64,000 nucleotides of DNA from Pedobacter chitinilyticus. Its GTDB lineage: Bacteria > Bacteroidota > Bacteroidia > Sphingobacteriales > Sphingobacteriaceae. The position numbers and the translations under genes were made by a program. Numbering within the stretch: position 1 is the stretch's first letter; every line of letters begins with the position of its first letter. The stretch lies in NCBI RefSeq assembly GCF_003313385.1, contig NZ_QMHN01000004.1:250531-314530 (forward strand), read 5' to 3'. The notes under the pieces are model-generated. The model ran no database searches, was not told the DNA's origin, and saw nothing but the letters and a program-made list of their open reading frames with translations. Below, one piece after another: positions 8,063-16,901 of this stretch.

Positions 8063-8434
8063 ATGGAAATTAAAGGGAAGGTACACGAAATTGGTGCCAT
8101 ACAGCAGGTGAGCGAAACGTTTAAGAAACGTGATTTAATTGTAGAATACGCAGAAAATCCGACTTATCCGGAATATATTAGATTTGAGGCGTTACAAGAT
8201 AAAACAGCTTTATTTGATAGCTTAAAGCCTGGAGATGAGATTGAGGTTTCGTTCAATTTACGTGGTCGTCCGTGGACTAACAAAGATGGTGTTACTTCGT
8301 ATTTTAACAGTTTGGTAGTATGGCGTCTTACTGCATTAACAGGCACTGCTCCTGCAGCTGGTGATGCACCGCAATATGCTGCTCCAGTTGACGTAAATAC
8401 CGCTGCTGGTGAGGATGACGATTTGCCTTTTTAA
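8063..8434 (+). CDS. DUF3127 OB-fold-like protein with SSB-type acidic tip
   Basis: A 123-aa protein starting MEIKGKVHEIGAIQQVSETF, the typical start of DUF3127 proteins of Bacteroidota. An ATG-less upstream extension to 7976 overlaps the methyltransferase start and is unlikely to be translated. The body is beta-rich with a GRPWTNKDG turn, compatible with an OB fold. The last residues, GEDDDLPF, closely copy the C-terminal tip of single-stranded-DNA-binding protein (DDD-[IL]-P-F), which recruits partner proteins. An alanine/proline-rich linker connects body and tip, again as in SSB. This suggests a nucleic-acid role. Promoter lies in the 69-bp gap to the divergent methyltransferase; a strong terminator follows. 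Confidence 0.8.
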   Translation: MEIKGKVHEIGAIQQVSETFKKRDLIVEYAENPTYPEYIRFEALQDKTALFDSLKPGDEIEVSFNLRGRPWTNKDGVTSYFNSLVVWRLTALTGTAPAAGDAPQYAAPVDVNTAAGEDDDLPF

Positions 8435-8465
8435 TATCGCTTTTTAAGAAAACAATGATAATTAG

Positions 8466-8496
8466 AAGCCGCTTGGATAACCAAGTGGCTTTTTTC
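8466..8496 (+). terminator. Strong intrinsic terminator after DUF3127
   Basis: Eleven-bp stem AAGCCGCTTGG / CCAAGTGGCTT (one G-T pair) with a 4-nt ATAA loop at 8466-8491, followed directly by TTTTT. It lies 31 bp past the stop codon. Confidence 0.88.
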
Positions 8497-8684
8497 ATGC
8501 TCTTTTAAAACTTAACGTTGTAACAAAAGCTTGCGTCTTTTATGCTGCTGTTGTTAGGTTGAGTTTGCTTTTGAGGCTGTTAATCGCTGAAAATGAGCTT
8601 TTATTGAGCCCGATTTTACTGTTAAAAAGTGTTAAAGGGTAGTGGTGTTTATTAAAGTGTTCGTTAACTTTGAATTGAAACGGC

Positions 8685-10535
8685 ATGAAAAAGAGGAGCC
8701 TTTGGATAATTACCGCACTAATGACCTTTGCGTTGTTAGGTGTTTTTGTAATGCAGATGTATTACGTTAGGGAATCTTATAACCTTAAATCACAGCTTTT
8801 TGAGCAGGATGTAAATCAAGCACTAAGTGCCGTGGTTAATAAGATACAGAAGAAGAATGTCATTCGACATATCAACCAAAAAGATATAGAATTTCAGGAA
8901 TTGGAGGTAAGTAATATCCGTAGTAAAACGGATAGTATTGTTGCGTTTAAAGAACGGTATAAGGAAAATAAGGCTCGTAGGCGAATGAAACTGCAGCAAC
9001 AGATTTTGCAGTATTTAAATGAACAGGATAGCATTATCCATAGTAATTACGTTAAGCCTCAAATTATAAGTCAGGAAGATTATGCAATTCTGTCTAATCC
9101 AAATCCAAACAACAAAAACACCCTAAATTATAAAATAGATGAGTTTAGAACGCCCGATGGCATAGTCCTTAGTCGTAAACTTTCGTCTAATTACGAACGA
9201 AAACGACCAATTATTAGGTTGGATAAACTACCTGATTCAATTATTTACCTCGCTCTTAGCCCAGCTGACTTAAGACCGCAGTTCATTATTTTACCTACGA
9301 TGGACCCAGACTTAAAAACTAAGTTTGAACTAGAGGACGTAAAGGCGGAGCATCGATATAAAATGGAACTTGAGCGGCTTTATGCTGATACCGTTACACT
9401 AGTGGGCAACAATGGCCGTAATGTAATGCTATTGCAAGATGTAGCCAAGGAGATGGCCAATAAGAATATTCCTTTGGAAGAAAGAATCCCGAGCCAAGAG
9501 ACTGTAGATACGTTGATCAAACGAGAACTGCTCAGCAAGAATATTAATTTAGATTATAACTATTGGGTAACGCCTTCCAAAAATACCGATAAGGTCATTT
9601 ATCAAAATGTATCCTTACAAGAGGCAGAAATATTGCCCAAAAATACCTTCAGTAAAATCATTTTCAGTAATGATTTGATGATTAAAGATCCAGGAATGTT
9701 GTACGTGAGTTTCCCTAATAAAAACTCATTAATTTTTAACAACATGTTTGTCACCCTTATTTCTTCTGTAGGCTTATTGTTGGTGTTGGTTTTCATTTTT
9801 GCTTATACCATTTACGCCATCATCAGACAGAAAAAAATCACGGAGATGAAGACGGACTTTATCAATAACATGACCCACGAGTTTAAAACGCCAGTGGCTA
9901 CCATCATGATTGCCAGCGAAGCTTTAAAAGACCCTGATTTGAATGCGGATAAAGCGAGGATCAACCGTTTAGCGGGTATTATTTACGACGAAAACGTACG
10001 ATTGGGTAACCATATTGAACGGGTATTAAATGTTGCTAAATTGGAGAAGAAGGAACTGAAGTTGGAGCGCCAACCAGTGGCTGTAAACGAGCTCATTTCT
10101 TTGGTGGTAGATAGTATGAGCCTTCAATTGCAGAAGAAGGACGCCGAGGTTACTTTGGCATTGGATGCAGAGAAGGATGTGTTGATTGGTGATGAACTAC
10201 ATTTGTCTAATGTGATTTATAACCTGATCGACAATGCCAACAAATACAGTCCGTCAAATCCTAAAATTACCATTAAAACCAGAAACCACGCAAACGGCAT
10301 TGACATAGAAATAAGCGACGAAGGTATTGGAATGACCAAAGAGCAAACCAAACGTATCTTTGATCAGTTTTATAGAGTACCTACAGGCAATTTACATGAT
10401 GTAAAGGGCTTTGGCTTGGGCTTAAGCTACGTAAATGATATTGTTGCTCAAATGAATGGAAGCATCAAAGTGAATAGTGAGAAGGATAAAGGAACGACGT
10501 TTACCATCCATATACCATTTAAATTAAACAATTGA
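8685..10535 (+). CDS. Sensor histidine kinase with large periplasmic domain (RprX-like)
   Basis: A 616-aa two-component kinase. TM1 is at about residues 6-26; a periplasmic region of more than 300 aa with long charged helices and no domain I recognise follows; TM2 is at about 352-380. Then come the HisKA domain (FINNMTHEFKTPVATI, phosphoacceptor His398) and the HATPase domain (NLIDNANKYS N-box, DEGIGM, GFGLGLSYV). The layout and the OmpR-family partner 1 bp downstream match the RprX/RprY type known in Bacteroides, but the stimulus is unknown. Its stop codon and the regulator start are separated by one base, so translation is probably coupled. Confidence 0.88.
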   Translation: MKKRSLWIITALMTFALLGVFVMQMYYVRESYNLKSQLFEQDVNQALSAVVNKIQKKNVIRHINQKDIEFQELEVSNIRSKTDSIVAFKERYKENKARRRMKLQQQILQYLNEQDSIIHSNYVKPQIISQEDYAILSNPNPNNKNTLNYKIDEFRTPDGIVLSRKLSSNYERKRPIIRLDKLPDSIIYLALSPADLRPQFIILPTMDPDLKTKFELEDVKAEHRYKMELERLYADTVTLVGNNGRNVMLLQDVAKEMANKNIPLEERIPSQETVDTLIKRELLSKNINLDYNYWVTPSKNTDKVIYQNVSLQEAEILPKNTFSKIIFSNDLMIKDPGMLYVSFPNKNSLIFNNMFVTLISSVGLLLVLVFIFAYTIYAIIRQKKITEMKTDFINNMTHEFKTPVATIMIASEALKDPDLNADKARINRLAGIIYDENVRLGNHIERVLNVAKLEKKELKLERQPVAVNELISLVVDSMSLQLQKKDAEVTLALDAEKDVLIGDELHLSNVIYNLIDNANKYSPSNPKITIKTRNHANGIDIEISDEGIGMTKEQTKRIFDQFYRVPTGNLHDVKGFGLGLSYVNDIVAQMNGSIKVNSEKDKGTTFTIHIPFKLNN

Positions 10536-10536
10536 T

Positions 10537-11232
10537 ATGAAGAAGATACTTTTGGTTGAAGACGACCCGAACTTAGGGTTGTTATTGCAGGACTACCTAC
10601 AGATTAAAGGCAATTTTGAAGTGGTGCTGTGCACTGATGGTGACGAAGGATATAAAGCTTTTGGCAAGGATGATTTTGACCTTTGTATACTGGATGTGAT
10701 GATGCCTAAAAAGGATGGATTCACTTTAGGAAAGGAAATAAGAAAAGCCAATGAGCATGTGCCTATCATTTTCGCTACGGCCAAATCGATGATGGAAGAC
10801 AAGTCGCTGGCTTATGATTTAGGTGGGGACGATTATATTACCAAGCCTTTCAGGATAGAGGAACTTTTACTTCGTATCAATGCACTTTTAAAGAGAGCAT
10901 CTTTGAAACAAAATGTAGCACAAGAAGAGGCACCAAGTCAGTTTGAAATTGGTAGCTATCGTTTTGACTATACTACTCAAATTATCCATTTTAATGGTGG
11001 ACAGCAAAAGTTATCTACTAAAGAGGCTGAATTGTTACGCTTGTTGTGCTTAAAGAAAAATGGTGTGCTTACCAGAGAAGAAGCGTTGCTTAGCATTTGG
11101 CATGATGATAATTATTTTAACGGGCGCAGTATGGATGTGTTTTTGAGCAAGCTTCGCAAGTACTTGAAAGAAGATCCAAAGGTGGAAATTATCAATGTTC
11201 ACGGAAAAGGATATAAACTGGTAGTGAACTAA
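10537..11232 (+). CDS. OmpR/PhoB-family response regulator (RprY-like)
   Basis: A 231-aa regulator with a receiver domain (acid pocket D9-D10, phosphoacceptor D53 in CILDVMMPKKDG, switch Thr81, Lys103 in DDYITKPFR). A winged-helix DNA-binding domain follows at about 135-231 (LSTKEAELLRLL, VFLSKLRKYL, NVHGKGYKL). All key residues are intact, so it should be phosphorylated by the kinase encoded immediately upstream. The two genes form an operon closed by the hairpin at 11290-11332. Confidence 0.92.
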   Translation: MKKILLVEDDPNLGLLLQDYLQIKGNFEVVLCTDGDEGYKAFGKDDFDLCILDVMMPKKDGFTLGKEIRKANEHVPIIFATAKSMMEDKSLAYDLGGDDYITKPFRIEELLLRINALLKRASLKQNVAQEEAPSQFEIGSYRFDYTTQIIHFNGGQQKLSTKEAELLRLLCLKKNGVLTREEALLSIWHDDNYFNGRSMDVFLSKLRKYLKEDPKVEIINVHGKGYKLVVN

Positions 11233-11289
11233 TAATGCACAGTTAACGGTGTAGTGAGCTCATCGTTTTCGTTAACAAGTGTAGAAATA

Positions 11290-11332
11290 AAAAATCGGTT
11301 AACCGCTGCTTATCAACAGTTAACCGATTTTT
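11290..11332. terminator. Bidirectional terminator between convergent genes
   Basis: Perfect 14-bp arms (11290-11303 and 11319-11332, core TCGGTTAAC / GTTAACCGA) with a 15-nt loop. A runs on the left and T runs on the right let it serve both the response regulator (plus) and the GLPGLI gene (minus). Confidence 0.85.
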
Positions 11333-11356
11333 CAGTTTAAACAGTTAAACTAATCT

Positions 11357-12142
11357 TTACATCATCGCCCACTTAAAAGTTTGGTAGGCCGATTTTCCCC
11401 AGCCTTTTAAAGCTCCTTTTAAAATATCGTACAATTGTTTTTGGTTAACTGGTTTGCCTTTGGTAGGGATTTTTATCTTATCTGGGCTAACCGCTTCGTC
11501 AGTTACCGAAGTGGCAAACCACGTCACATGGTCATGTGGAAGTGCCAAACCTAATATCATTCCCGGTAAACCGCTAAACGATTCTGGACCTCCGCTAACG
11601 GCTATTTCTTCGCTGTAAAAAGCCACTACATATACTGAATCCATCACCAGTGCATTTGCCCTTCGGCAGTTATAGCCTGCAATATTTCTGAACTCATCTG
11701 TAATCTTCCAGTTGATTTTCCTAATGCTATCACTCAAAAGATAAGTTTCTTCGTAGATTTTCTTTTGTGTTTTGCTAGTCCCTGCATTCAAATCACTTAA
11801 AATAGAATTGGCTTGTTGAAATTCAATCATGTTAGCAAACCAGTTATTTGACACGGGAGTATTCTCTTCGATAGGTATAAACGCGGTAGTTTGATTGTTA
11901 AACGATAGTTTACTTTTTTGTATTTTAAACTGTGGATTGTTCTTTTGGTAGCTTTCCAGTGCTTGAGTACTGAAGGCATTGTCTTCTCCCCATGACTTAA
12001 GTTGTTGCTTGATTAAGGCATAAGCGTTTACGCGTTTTTCGTATTCAATAGTGCCCTGTGTAACAAAACGGGCATGTTGTGCGCTGCTGCTTAGCACAAA
12101 AAAAGTGAAGGAAGCGGCAATGATATATTTTAGTGTTTTCAT
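11357..12142 (-). CDS. GLPGLI family secreted protein
   Basis: A 261-aa exported protein. From ATG 12142 it begins MKTLKYIIAASFTFFVLSS and has a clear signal peptide ending near SSAQ. A longer frame to 12181 would place 13 polar residues before the signal and overlap the upstream gene, so it is rejected. The family-naming motif is present as SGLPGMILGL, with a conserved YNCRRA segment before it. GLPGLI (TIGR01200) proteins occur in Bacteroidota, often in multiple copies; their function is not known to me. It is 16 bp downstream of an outer-membrane receptor gene, so the two are co-transcribed and probably work together at the outer membrane. Confidence 0.88.
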   Translation of the reverse strand: MKTLKYIIAASFTFFVLSSSAQHARFVTQGTIEYEKRVNAYALIKQQLKSWGEDNAFSTQALESYQKNNPQFKIQKSKLSFNNQTTAFIPIEENTPVSNNWFANMIEFQQANSILSDLNAGTSKTQKKIYEETYLLSDSIRKINWKITDEFRNIAGYNCRRANALVMDSVYVVAFYSEEIAVSGGPESFSGLPGMILGLALPHDHVTWFATSVTDEAVSPDKIKIPTKGKPVNQKQLYDILKGALKGWGKSAYQTFKWAMM

Positions 12143-12158
12143 GTGTCTGTAGGTTAAA

Positions 12159-14939
12159 TTAGTTTGTTTTTGGAGCTCCACCCATCTTGTTAAAATCCCA
12201 TATTAGCGAGAACATGAAATAACGACTGATGTTATTGTAGCTGGTTTGGGTGATTGAGTTGGTTGAAGCAGACCTTGAGAAACCAACGTTTTGTTTCAGA
12301 ATGTCGTTGGCGCTAAACATTAATTTCAAGCTTTCTTCTTTAAAAAATGCCTTCGTTACTGCAGCATTGATTACGAAACGTTCAAAGCTATTATCAAATG
12401 AAGCAGAACTAGGTTGGTAGGTATATTCAGCATCAGATCTAATGGTGATTTTTTTAGGTAGTTTAAAACTTAAATCCATGTAACCATTGTAGCCCCAACC
12501 TTTGTTATTGGTCTGTTTTTGTAAAGAGGCTTCTTGTACAAAATATCTAGGACCAAAAGACATATAAAATTGATTTTTGTCTCCGTAGCTGCTTAAGTTT
12601 AAGGAAGGACTAATGCTTTGGTTGTCAGTAGTGTTTAAATTGCCATTTACGTAATTATAAGAACGAGACCCATTTCCACCTAGGTTTAAGCCTGCATTTA
12701 TATTGCCCAGAAAAGCAAACTTCCTTGAATAACCCACATAAGCATTATAGTTATACGGTAATTTATCTTCCAAGTTCACTGTTCTGTACGTAGTTTTACC
12801 GCCGTCGTCAGTGGTGTTATTGCTCACAATTTGATTGTTGGTGAAATTGAAGCCTCCACTTACGTAGAAATTTCGACTTGTAAGTACCTTGTAAGTATTA
12901 TATCTAATGTTGAATCGGTTATTGTAAGCAGGTTTTAACTGGTCGTTACCTTCCACAATGTTCAATGGGTCGTCGTTGGTTCTTACAGGTTGTAATTGGT
13001 TTACACTAGGCTGTGTATTTGAACCATTATAGTTAATGCTGAAAGACTTTTGAGCCGAAAACTTGTACTGATAGGAGGCTTGAGGTAGCCAGTTGGTGAA
13101 ATTCCTTTTTAACCTCTGATTGCTGTAAACCTCTGTTTGGTCGAAGTTGATAAAGCTGGTTTTAGTACCCAAGTTAATTACTGTTTTCCCTTTTTTGTAG
13201 TTGAAAATAGCACCTACTTGATTCAGTAATTGGTCGGCTTCAAAGTTATTGCTAAACTCGCTGTTGAACTGATCGTAAACGCCAGGAGTAGAAGCATCGT
13301 AAGTTATCCTATCTGCTTTATTAATGGTGTAGGTTAAACCATAGTTGGCCACTAAACTAAGCGATTTACTTAGCGGCTCGGTAAATGTAACATTGGATGA
13401 CAAGCGATTTGTTAAAATGCTATTGTCTTTCAATTGGTCAATTTTTTCGGTGCTTGTTAAATCTTCATTTTCGTCGAAGAAATTGTTGATGGATTTCAAA
13501 AATCCGTCACTATTAGATTTGTTGTAAGCTTGGCTTAAATTAATCGAAAAATTACGCCCGGCTTTTTTCAGTTTTTTTGTGTAAAAAGCACTTAGGTTAA
13601 ATACTTGTTGCTTGGTTTTATTATCGGTTTTTCTGTCCGCTGTGTTTAATAAAGAATTGTCACCTCTTCTACCCACTGAATTATCGATAACGTCACTTTC
13701 TGAATTTTTCAAAGTCCCATCAATGGTTACTTTTAAGTTAGAAGTTGTATCCAATTTAATGTTATAGGTAGCATCAATTTTCTGCCTAAACATATCGTTT
13801 TCAGTATTAGCAGTGCTATTGGTATTAAAGATAGCGTCAGGAAGGTTACGTTGGTTGATGGTGTTTTTATTGATTTTCACGTTAAGAGAACCTGCCTTGT
13901 AGTTGGTGTTAATGCTTTCTTTATCGTTGTTCCACTTGTTTTCGTAGTGTACACCTCCATTGTGGGCAATAGGAATACCTTCTCCCCAATAACGACCACC
14001 ACCATCAAGTTCGTCACTGCTCGACATGAAGATCATCCCGTCGTCAGTCACTTCCATATTGCCGCTACTTCCATATTTGTTAGCATCATCCCATCCAAGG
14101 CCAGTTTTTCCTGTATTACTTGAAGTGAAATAACCAGCTATCTTCTCTTTTTTCTTAAACTTGTTAAACATGGCCTGTACCTGATAAAAATCATCTGTAC
14201 CATAACCCGCATCAATTTTACCAAAGTAGCCTTGTTTTTTGTCCTCTTTCAGCACAATATTTAAGGTTTGTTTCTTTTGGCCGTCATCAACGCCAGTAAA
14301 GGCAGCTTGGTCACTTGATTTCTCAAATAATTGCACCTTGTCAACCATATCAGCTCGTAGGTTTTTGGTCACCAAAGTAGGGTCATCGCCAAAAAACTCT
14401 TCACCGTCAACCAATACCTTTTCTACCGTTTTACCTTGAGCAGTAATTTTACCCTGCGCATCAACCGTTACCCCTGGGAATTTTTTTAATAAGTCCTCTA
14501 CTCGGTCGTTTGGCTGTATTTTATATGCAGAAGCATTAAACTCAGTGGTATCACCTTTAATCTTGATGGCTGCCGCTTGTCCTTTAATGATCACTTCATT
14601 CAGCAATTTGGCTTTGGTTTTCATATCGATTACTTTAAAATCGAAAGATTTATTGGCCGAATCTAAACTGAATTTATTCACAAAATCAGCATATTCTGGA
14701 TAGGTAATTAATAGGATAAAGTTCCCATTTTTCATGTTTTGAAAACTGAAATTGCCATCCGCATTAGCTCTAGTGAACTTATACAGGGTTGAATCTTTTG
14801 CGTTTAAAACACTAACGGTTGCATTGTGAAGCTTTGCATTTGAAGAAAGGTCTGCAGCAACGCCTTTAATAGAATTTGTTTGTGAACGAGCTACGGAGAA
14901 TGTCAGTATCAGCGCTAGTAGGAGTAACGTTCTTTTCAT
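12159..14939 (-). CDS. TonB-dependent-receptor-like outer membrane beta-barrel protein
   Basis: A 926-aa outer-membrane protein with signal peptide (MKRTLLLLALILTFSVARS). A carboxypeptidase-regulatory-like Ig fold lies at about 25-110, then a plug-like domain (LNEVIIKGQ, DRVEDLLKKFPGVTV, KVLVDGEEFFGDD). A long asparagine/aromatic-rich barrel of the outer membrane protein beta-barrel 3 type runs to the C-terminus. Unlike SusC it has no SusD partner; instead its companion is the GLPGLI protein 16 bp downstream. That pairing recurs in Bacteroidota. Substrate unknown. The start at 14939 is directly at the signal peptide. Confidence 0.86.
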   Translation of the reverse strand: MKRTLLLLALILTFSVARSQTNSIKGVAADLSSNAKLHNATVSVLNAKDSTLYKFTRANADGNFSFQNMKNGNFILLITYPEYADFVNKFSLDSANKSFDFKVIDMKTKAKLLNEVIIKGQAAAIKIKGDTTEFNASAYKIQPNDRVEDLLKKFPGVTVDAQGKITAQGKTVEKVLVDGEEFFGDDPTLVTKNLRADMVDKVQLFEKSSDQAAFTGVDDGQKKQTLNIVLKEDKKQGYFGKIDAGYGTDDFYQVQAMFNKFKKKEKIAGYFTSSNTGKTGLGWDDANKYGSSGNMEVTDDGMIFMSSSDELDGGGRYWGEGIPIAHNGGVHYENKWNNDKESINTNYKAGSLNVKINKNTINQRNLPDAIFNTNSTANTENDMFRQKIDATYNIKLDTTSNLKVTIDGTLKNSESDVIDNSVGRRGDNSLLNTADRKTDNKTKQQVFNLSAFYTKKLKKAGRNFSINLSQAYNKSNSDGFLKSINNFFDENEDLTSTEKIDQLKDNSILTNRLSSNVTFTEPLSKSLSLVANYGLTYTINKADRITYDASTPGVYDQFNSEFSNNFEADQLLNQVGAIFNYKKGKTVINLGTKTSFINFDQTEVYSNQRLKRNFTNWLPQASYQYKFSAQKSFSINYNGSNTQPSVNQLQPVRTNDDPLNIVEGNDQLKPAYNNRFNIRYNTYKVLTSRNFYVSGGFNFTNNQIVSNNTTDDGGKTTYRTVNLEDKLPYNYNAYVGYSRKFAFLGNINAGLNLGGNGSRSYNYVNGNLNTTDNQSISPSLNLSSYGDKNQFYMSFGPRYFVQEASLQKQTNNKGWGYNGYMDLSFKLPKKITIRSDAEYTYQPSSASFDNSFERFVINAAVTKAFFKEESLKLMFSANDILKQNVGFSRSASTNSITQTSYNNISRYFMFSLIWDFNKMGGAPKTN

Positions 14940-15016
14940 GTTAATTGTTTGGTGTGCTACTAAAGTATGAACTAAAAAAATAGTTTACAACTTAAAACGC
15001 TATTTTTAACATTTTT

Positions 15017-15045
15017 TAAGATAGTTGCAGGAGTTAGCTATCTTA
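15017..15045. promoter_or_regulatory. Inverted repeat in the divergent promoter region
   Basis: Arms TAAGATAG (15017-15024) and CTATCTTA (15038-15045) with a 13-nt spacer lie between the divergent receptor gene (start 14939) and the DUF4153 gene (start 15074). It may be an operator for either; no direct support. Confidence 0.3.
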
Positions 15046-15073
15046 GAGTGAATGATTTTAATCCTTAAAGCTT

Positions 15074-16900
15074 ATGAAATTACCTTCGATAGGTGTGCTT
15101 TGGCAAAACTTTAAAAGCGTTGTTGTTCGTTTCCCCTTACAAGTGCTCGTTGCTTTGGTAGCTACAGGATTGTGGTATTATCTTGCTGGTCGTGGGGTCA
15201 AGATGGATTTGAACCAAAATCTGCTCAAGCTATTGCTTCTTTGTAATTTGGGCTTGACCTTACTGTTGGCATTGGATACTTATGCAGAGAGTCACTCTTT
15301 AAATTTAAGGTCCAAATGGATCATGCGGGCATCAGGATTAGCGTTCCTAGCCGCTTTGTACTTTCTCATAGACCCTGTTAAGTATTTGACAGATGTTTTT
15401 AGGATGGCACTTTTTGCTTTTGCCTTTCACTTGCTGGTGGCCTTTGCGCCTTTCATTAAACGGGGGAATTTGAATGGTTTTTGGCAGTACAATAAAACCT
15501 TGTTTTTAAGATTTCTGATATCGGCATTTTATGCTGCAGTGCTTTATGCTGGTTTGGCCATTGCGTTATTTGCTATTGATGGTTTGTTTAATGTTACCAT
15601 TCATTCAGAAGTCTATCTCAGACTTTTTATTGTGCTGAGCGCTGGTTTCACAACTGTTTTCTTTTTAGCGGGAGTGCCCATCAATTTTCAAGAGCTAGAT
15701 GAGGAGCAGAGCTATCCAAAAGGATTAAAAATATTTACGCAATACGTTCTGATTCCTTTAATGACCATTTACTTGGCCATATTGTTAGTGTATGAAGTTA
15801 AAATAGCCATCAACTGGGAATTGCCCAAAGGATTGGTATCTACGCTGATTTTGGGCTATGCGGTATTTGGTGTGCTGTCGTTACTTTTAATTTATCCCAT
15901 TAAGGAGAAAGACGGTAATGGTTGGATTAAACTATTTTCCCGTTTCTTTTACCTCATGATGATTCCGTTAATTGTATTGCTCATTTTGGCTGTAATTAAG
16001 CGAGTAGGTAATTATGGAATTACAGAATCGAGGTATATTTTAATCATTTTAGCCGCTTGGCTTACAGGTATTACGGGCTATTTTCTATTCAGCAAAAAGC
16101 AAAATATTAAAGTAATTCCTGTTAGTTTGTTTGCTCTGGCTATACTGTCTATTTATGGACCTCAAAGTGCTTTTTCTATTTCGAAAGTTTCCCAAGCGGC
16201 TAGGCTTAAAAAATTGATAGCGAGCAAAAATGCGGTCGATAAAGAAGAAATTCCTGCGGTGGTACGTTACTTAGTAGATAGGCATGGCCTTGCTTCGTTA
16301 CAAGGTTTTACCTCTGCAAATCTCAAAGAGGTGGAAGAAAAGATTTACGTTAAAGCGAAAAAGAACAAATCACGGAGTTACGAGATAGATAATGAGAAGA
16401 TTGATACTGCTTTTGCACTTTTAAAGGTAAAAGACATTGATAATTCTGTTTGGTCTAAATATATGACCTTTAACAGTGCCGATGGTGTGGTTAATTTGCA
16501 GGGATATGAAGTGATGATTGATTTGAATGACTATTTGCAGCAGCCAAGTATTTTTAATGGCGACAAGTTTGAAGTTGAAAAAGGAGAAAGGGAAGAGGTC
16601 AAAGCACATCATAAGCGTAAAGTGGAAAAATTAACGCTAAAAATTTCAGGTAAAGAAGAAGTGTTATTTAATGTAGATAGTTTAGCTAGGGATTTAGTAT
16701 TAAAACACGATCAGCAACCTTTTGCAAAAGCAGGGCATGAAACCTTCACGGTGCCATCTGCTTTGTTGCAGCTTCCACAGAAAACCCGAAAATATAATTT
16801 TACTTTTGTGGTAAGAAATCTTAGCGGAAATTACCAGAAGAATGAGAAATCTTTTAATTGGCTAAATTTCAACGGCTACCTATTGATAAAAAAGAATTGA
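15074..16900 (+). CDS. DUF4153 multi-pass membrane protein
   Basis: A 608-aa inner-membrane protein. About ten hydrophobic segments fill residues 15-375. A soluble, lysine-rich C-terminal part of about 230 aa is followed by a final FNWLNFNGYLLI segment. The pattern and length match DUF4153 proteins, which have no assigned function as far as I know. It is followed after a single base by the PIF1-like helicase gene, which uses a TTG start, so the two are translationally coupled although their products act in different places. Confidence 0.78.
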   Translation: MKLPSIGVLWQNFKSVVVRFPLQVLVALVATGLWYYLAGRGVKMDLNQNLLKLLLLCNLGLTLLLALDTYAESHSLNLRSKWIMRASGLAFLAALYFLIDPVKYLTDVFRMALFAFAFHLLVAFAPFIKRGNLNGFWQYNKTLFLRFLISAFYAAVLYAGLAIALFAIDGLFNVTIHSEVYLRLFIVLSAGFTTVFFLAGVPINFQELDEEQSYPKGLKIFTQYVLIPLMTIYLAILLVYEVKIAINWELPKGLVSTLILGYAVFGVLSLLLIYPIKEKDGNGWIKLFSRFFYLMMIPLIVLLILAVIKRVGNYGITESRYILIILAAWLTGITGYFLFSKKQNIKVIPVSLFALAILSIYGPQSAFSISKVSQAARLKKLIASKNAVDKEEIPAVVRYLVDRHGLASLQGFTSANLKEVEEKIYVKAKKNKSRSYEIDNEKIDTAFALLKVKDIDNSVWSKYMTFNSADGVVNLQGYEVMIDLNDYLQQPSIFNGDKFEVEKGEREEVKAHHKRKVEKLTLKISGKEEVLFNVDSLARDLVLKHDQQPFAKAGHETFTVPSALLQLPQKTRKYNFTFVVRNLSGNYQKNEKSFNWLNFNGYLLIKKN

Positions 16901-16901
16901 T

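Noticed and set aside
7976..8086. Overlapping N-terminal extensions of the methyltransferase and DUF3127 frames
   Set aside because: Both extensions cross the short shared promoter region and lack family similarity; internal ATG starts give normal protein starts.
8665..8672. TAACTTTG matching the Bacteroidota -7 consensus TAnnTTTG before the kinase gene
   Set aside because: It would leave a leader of only about 6 nt and no -33 TTG is properly spaced. A similar TAAATTTG at 27147-27154 before degP also lacks a -33 element.
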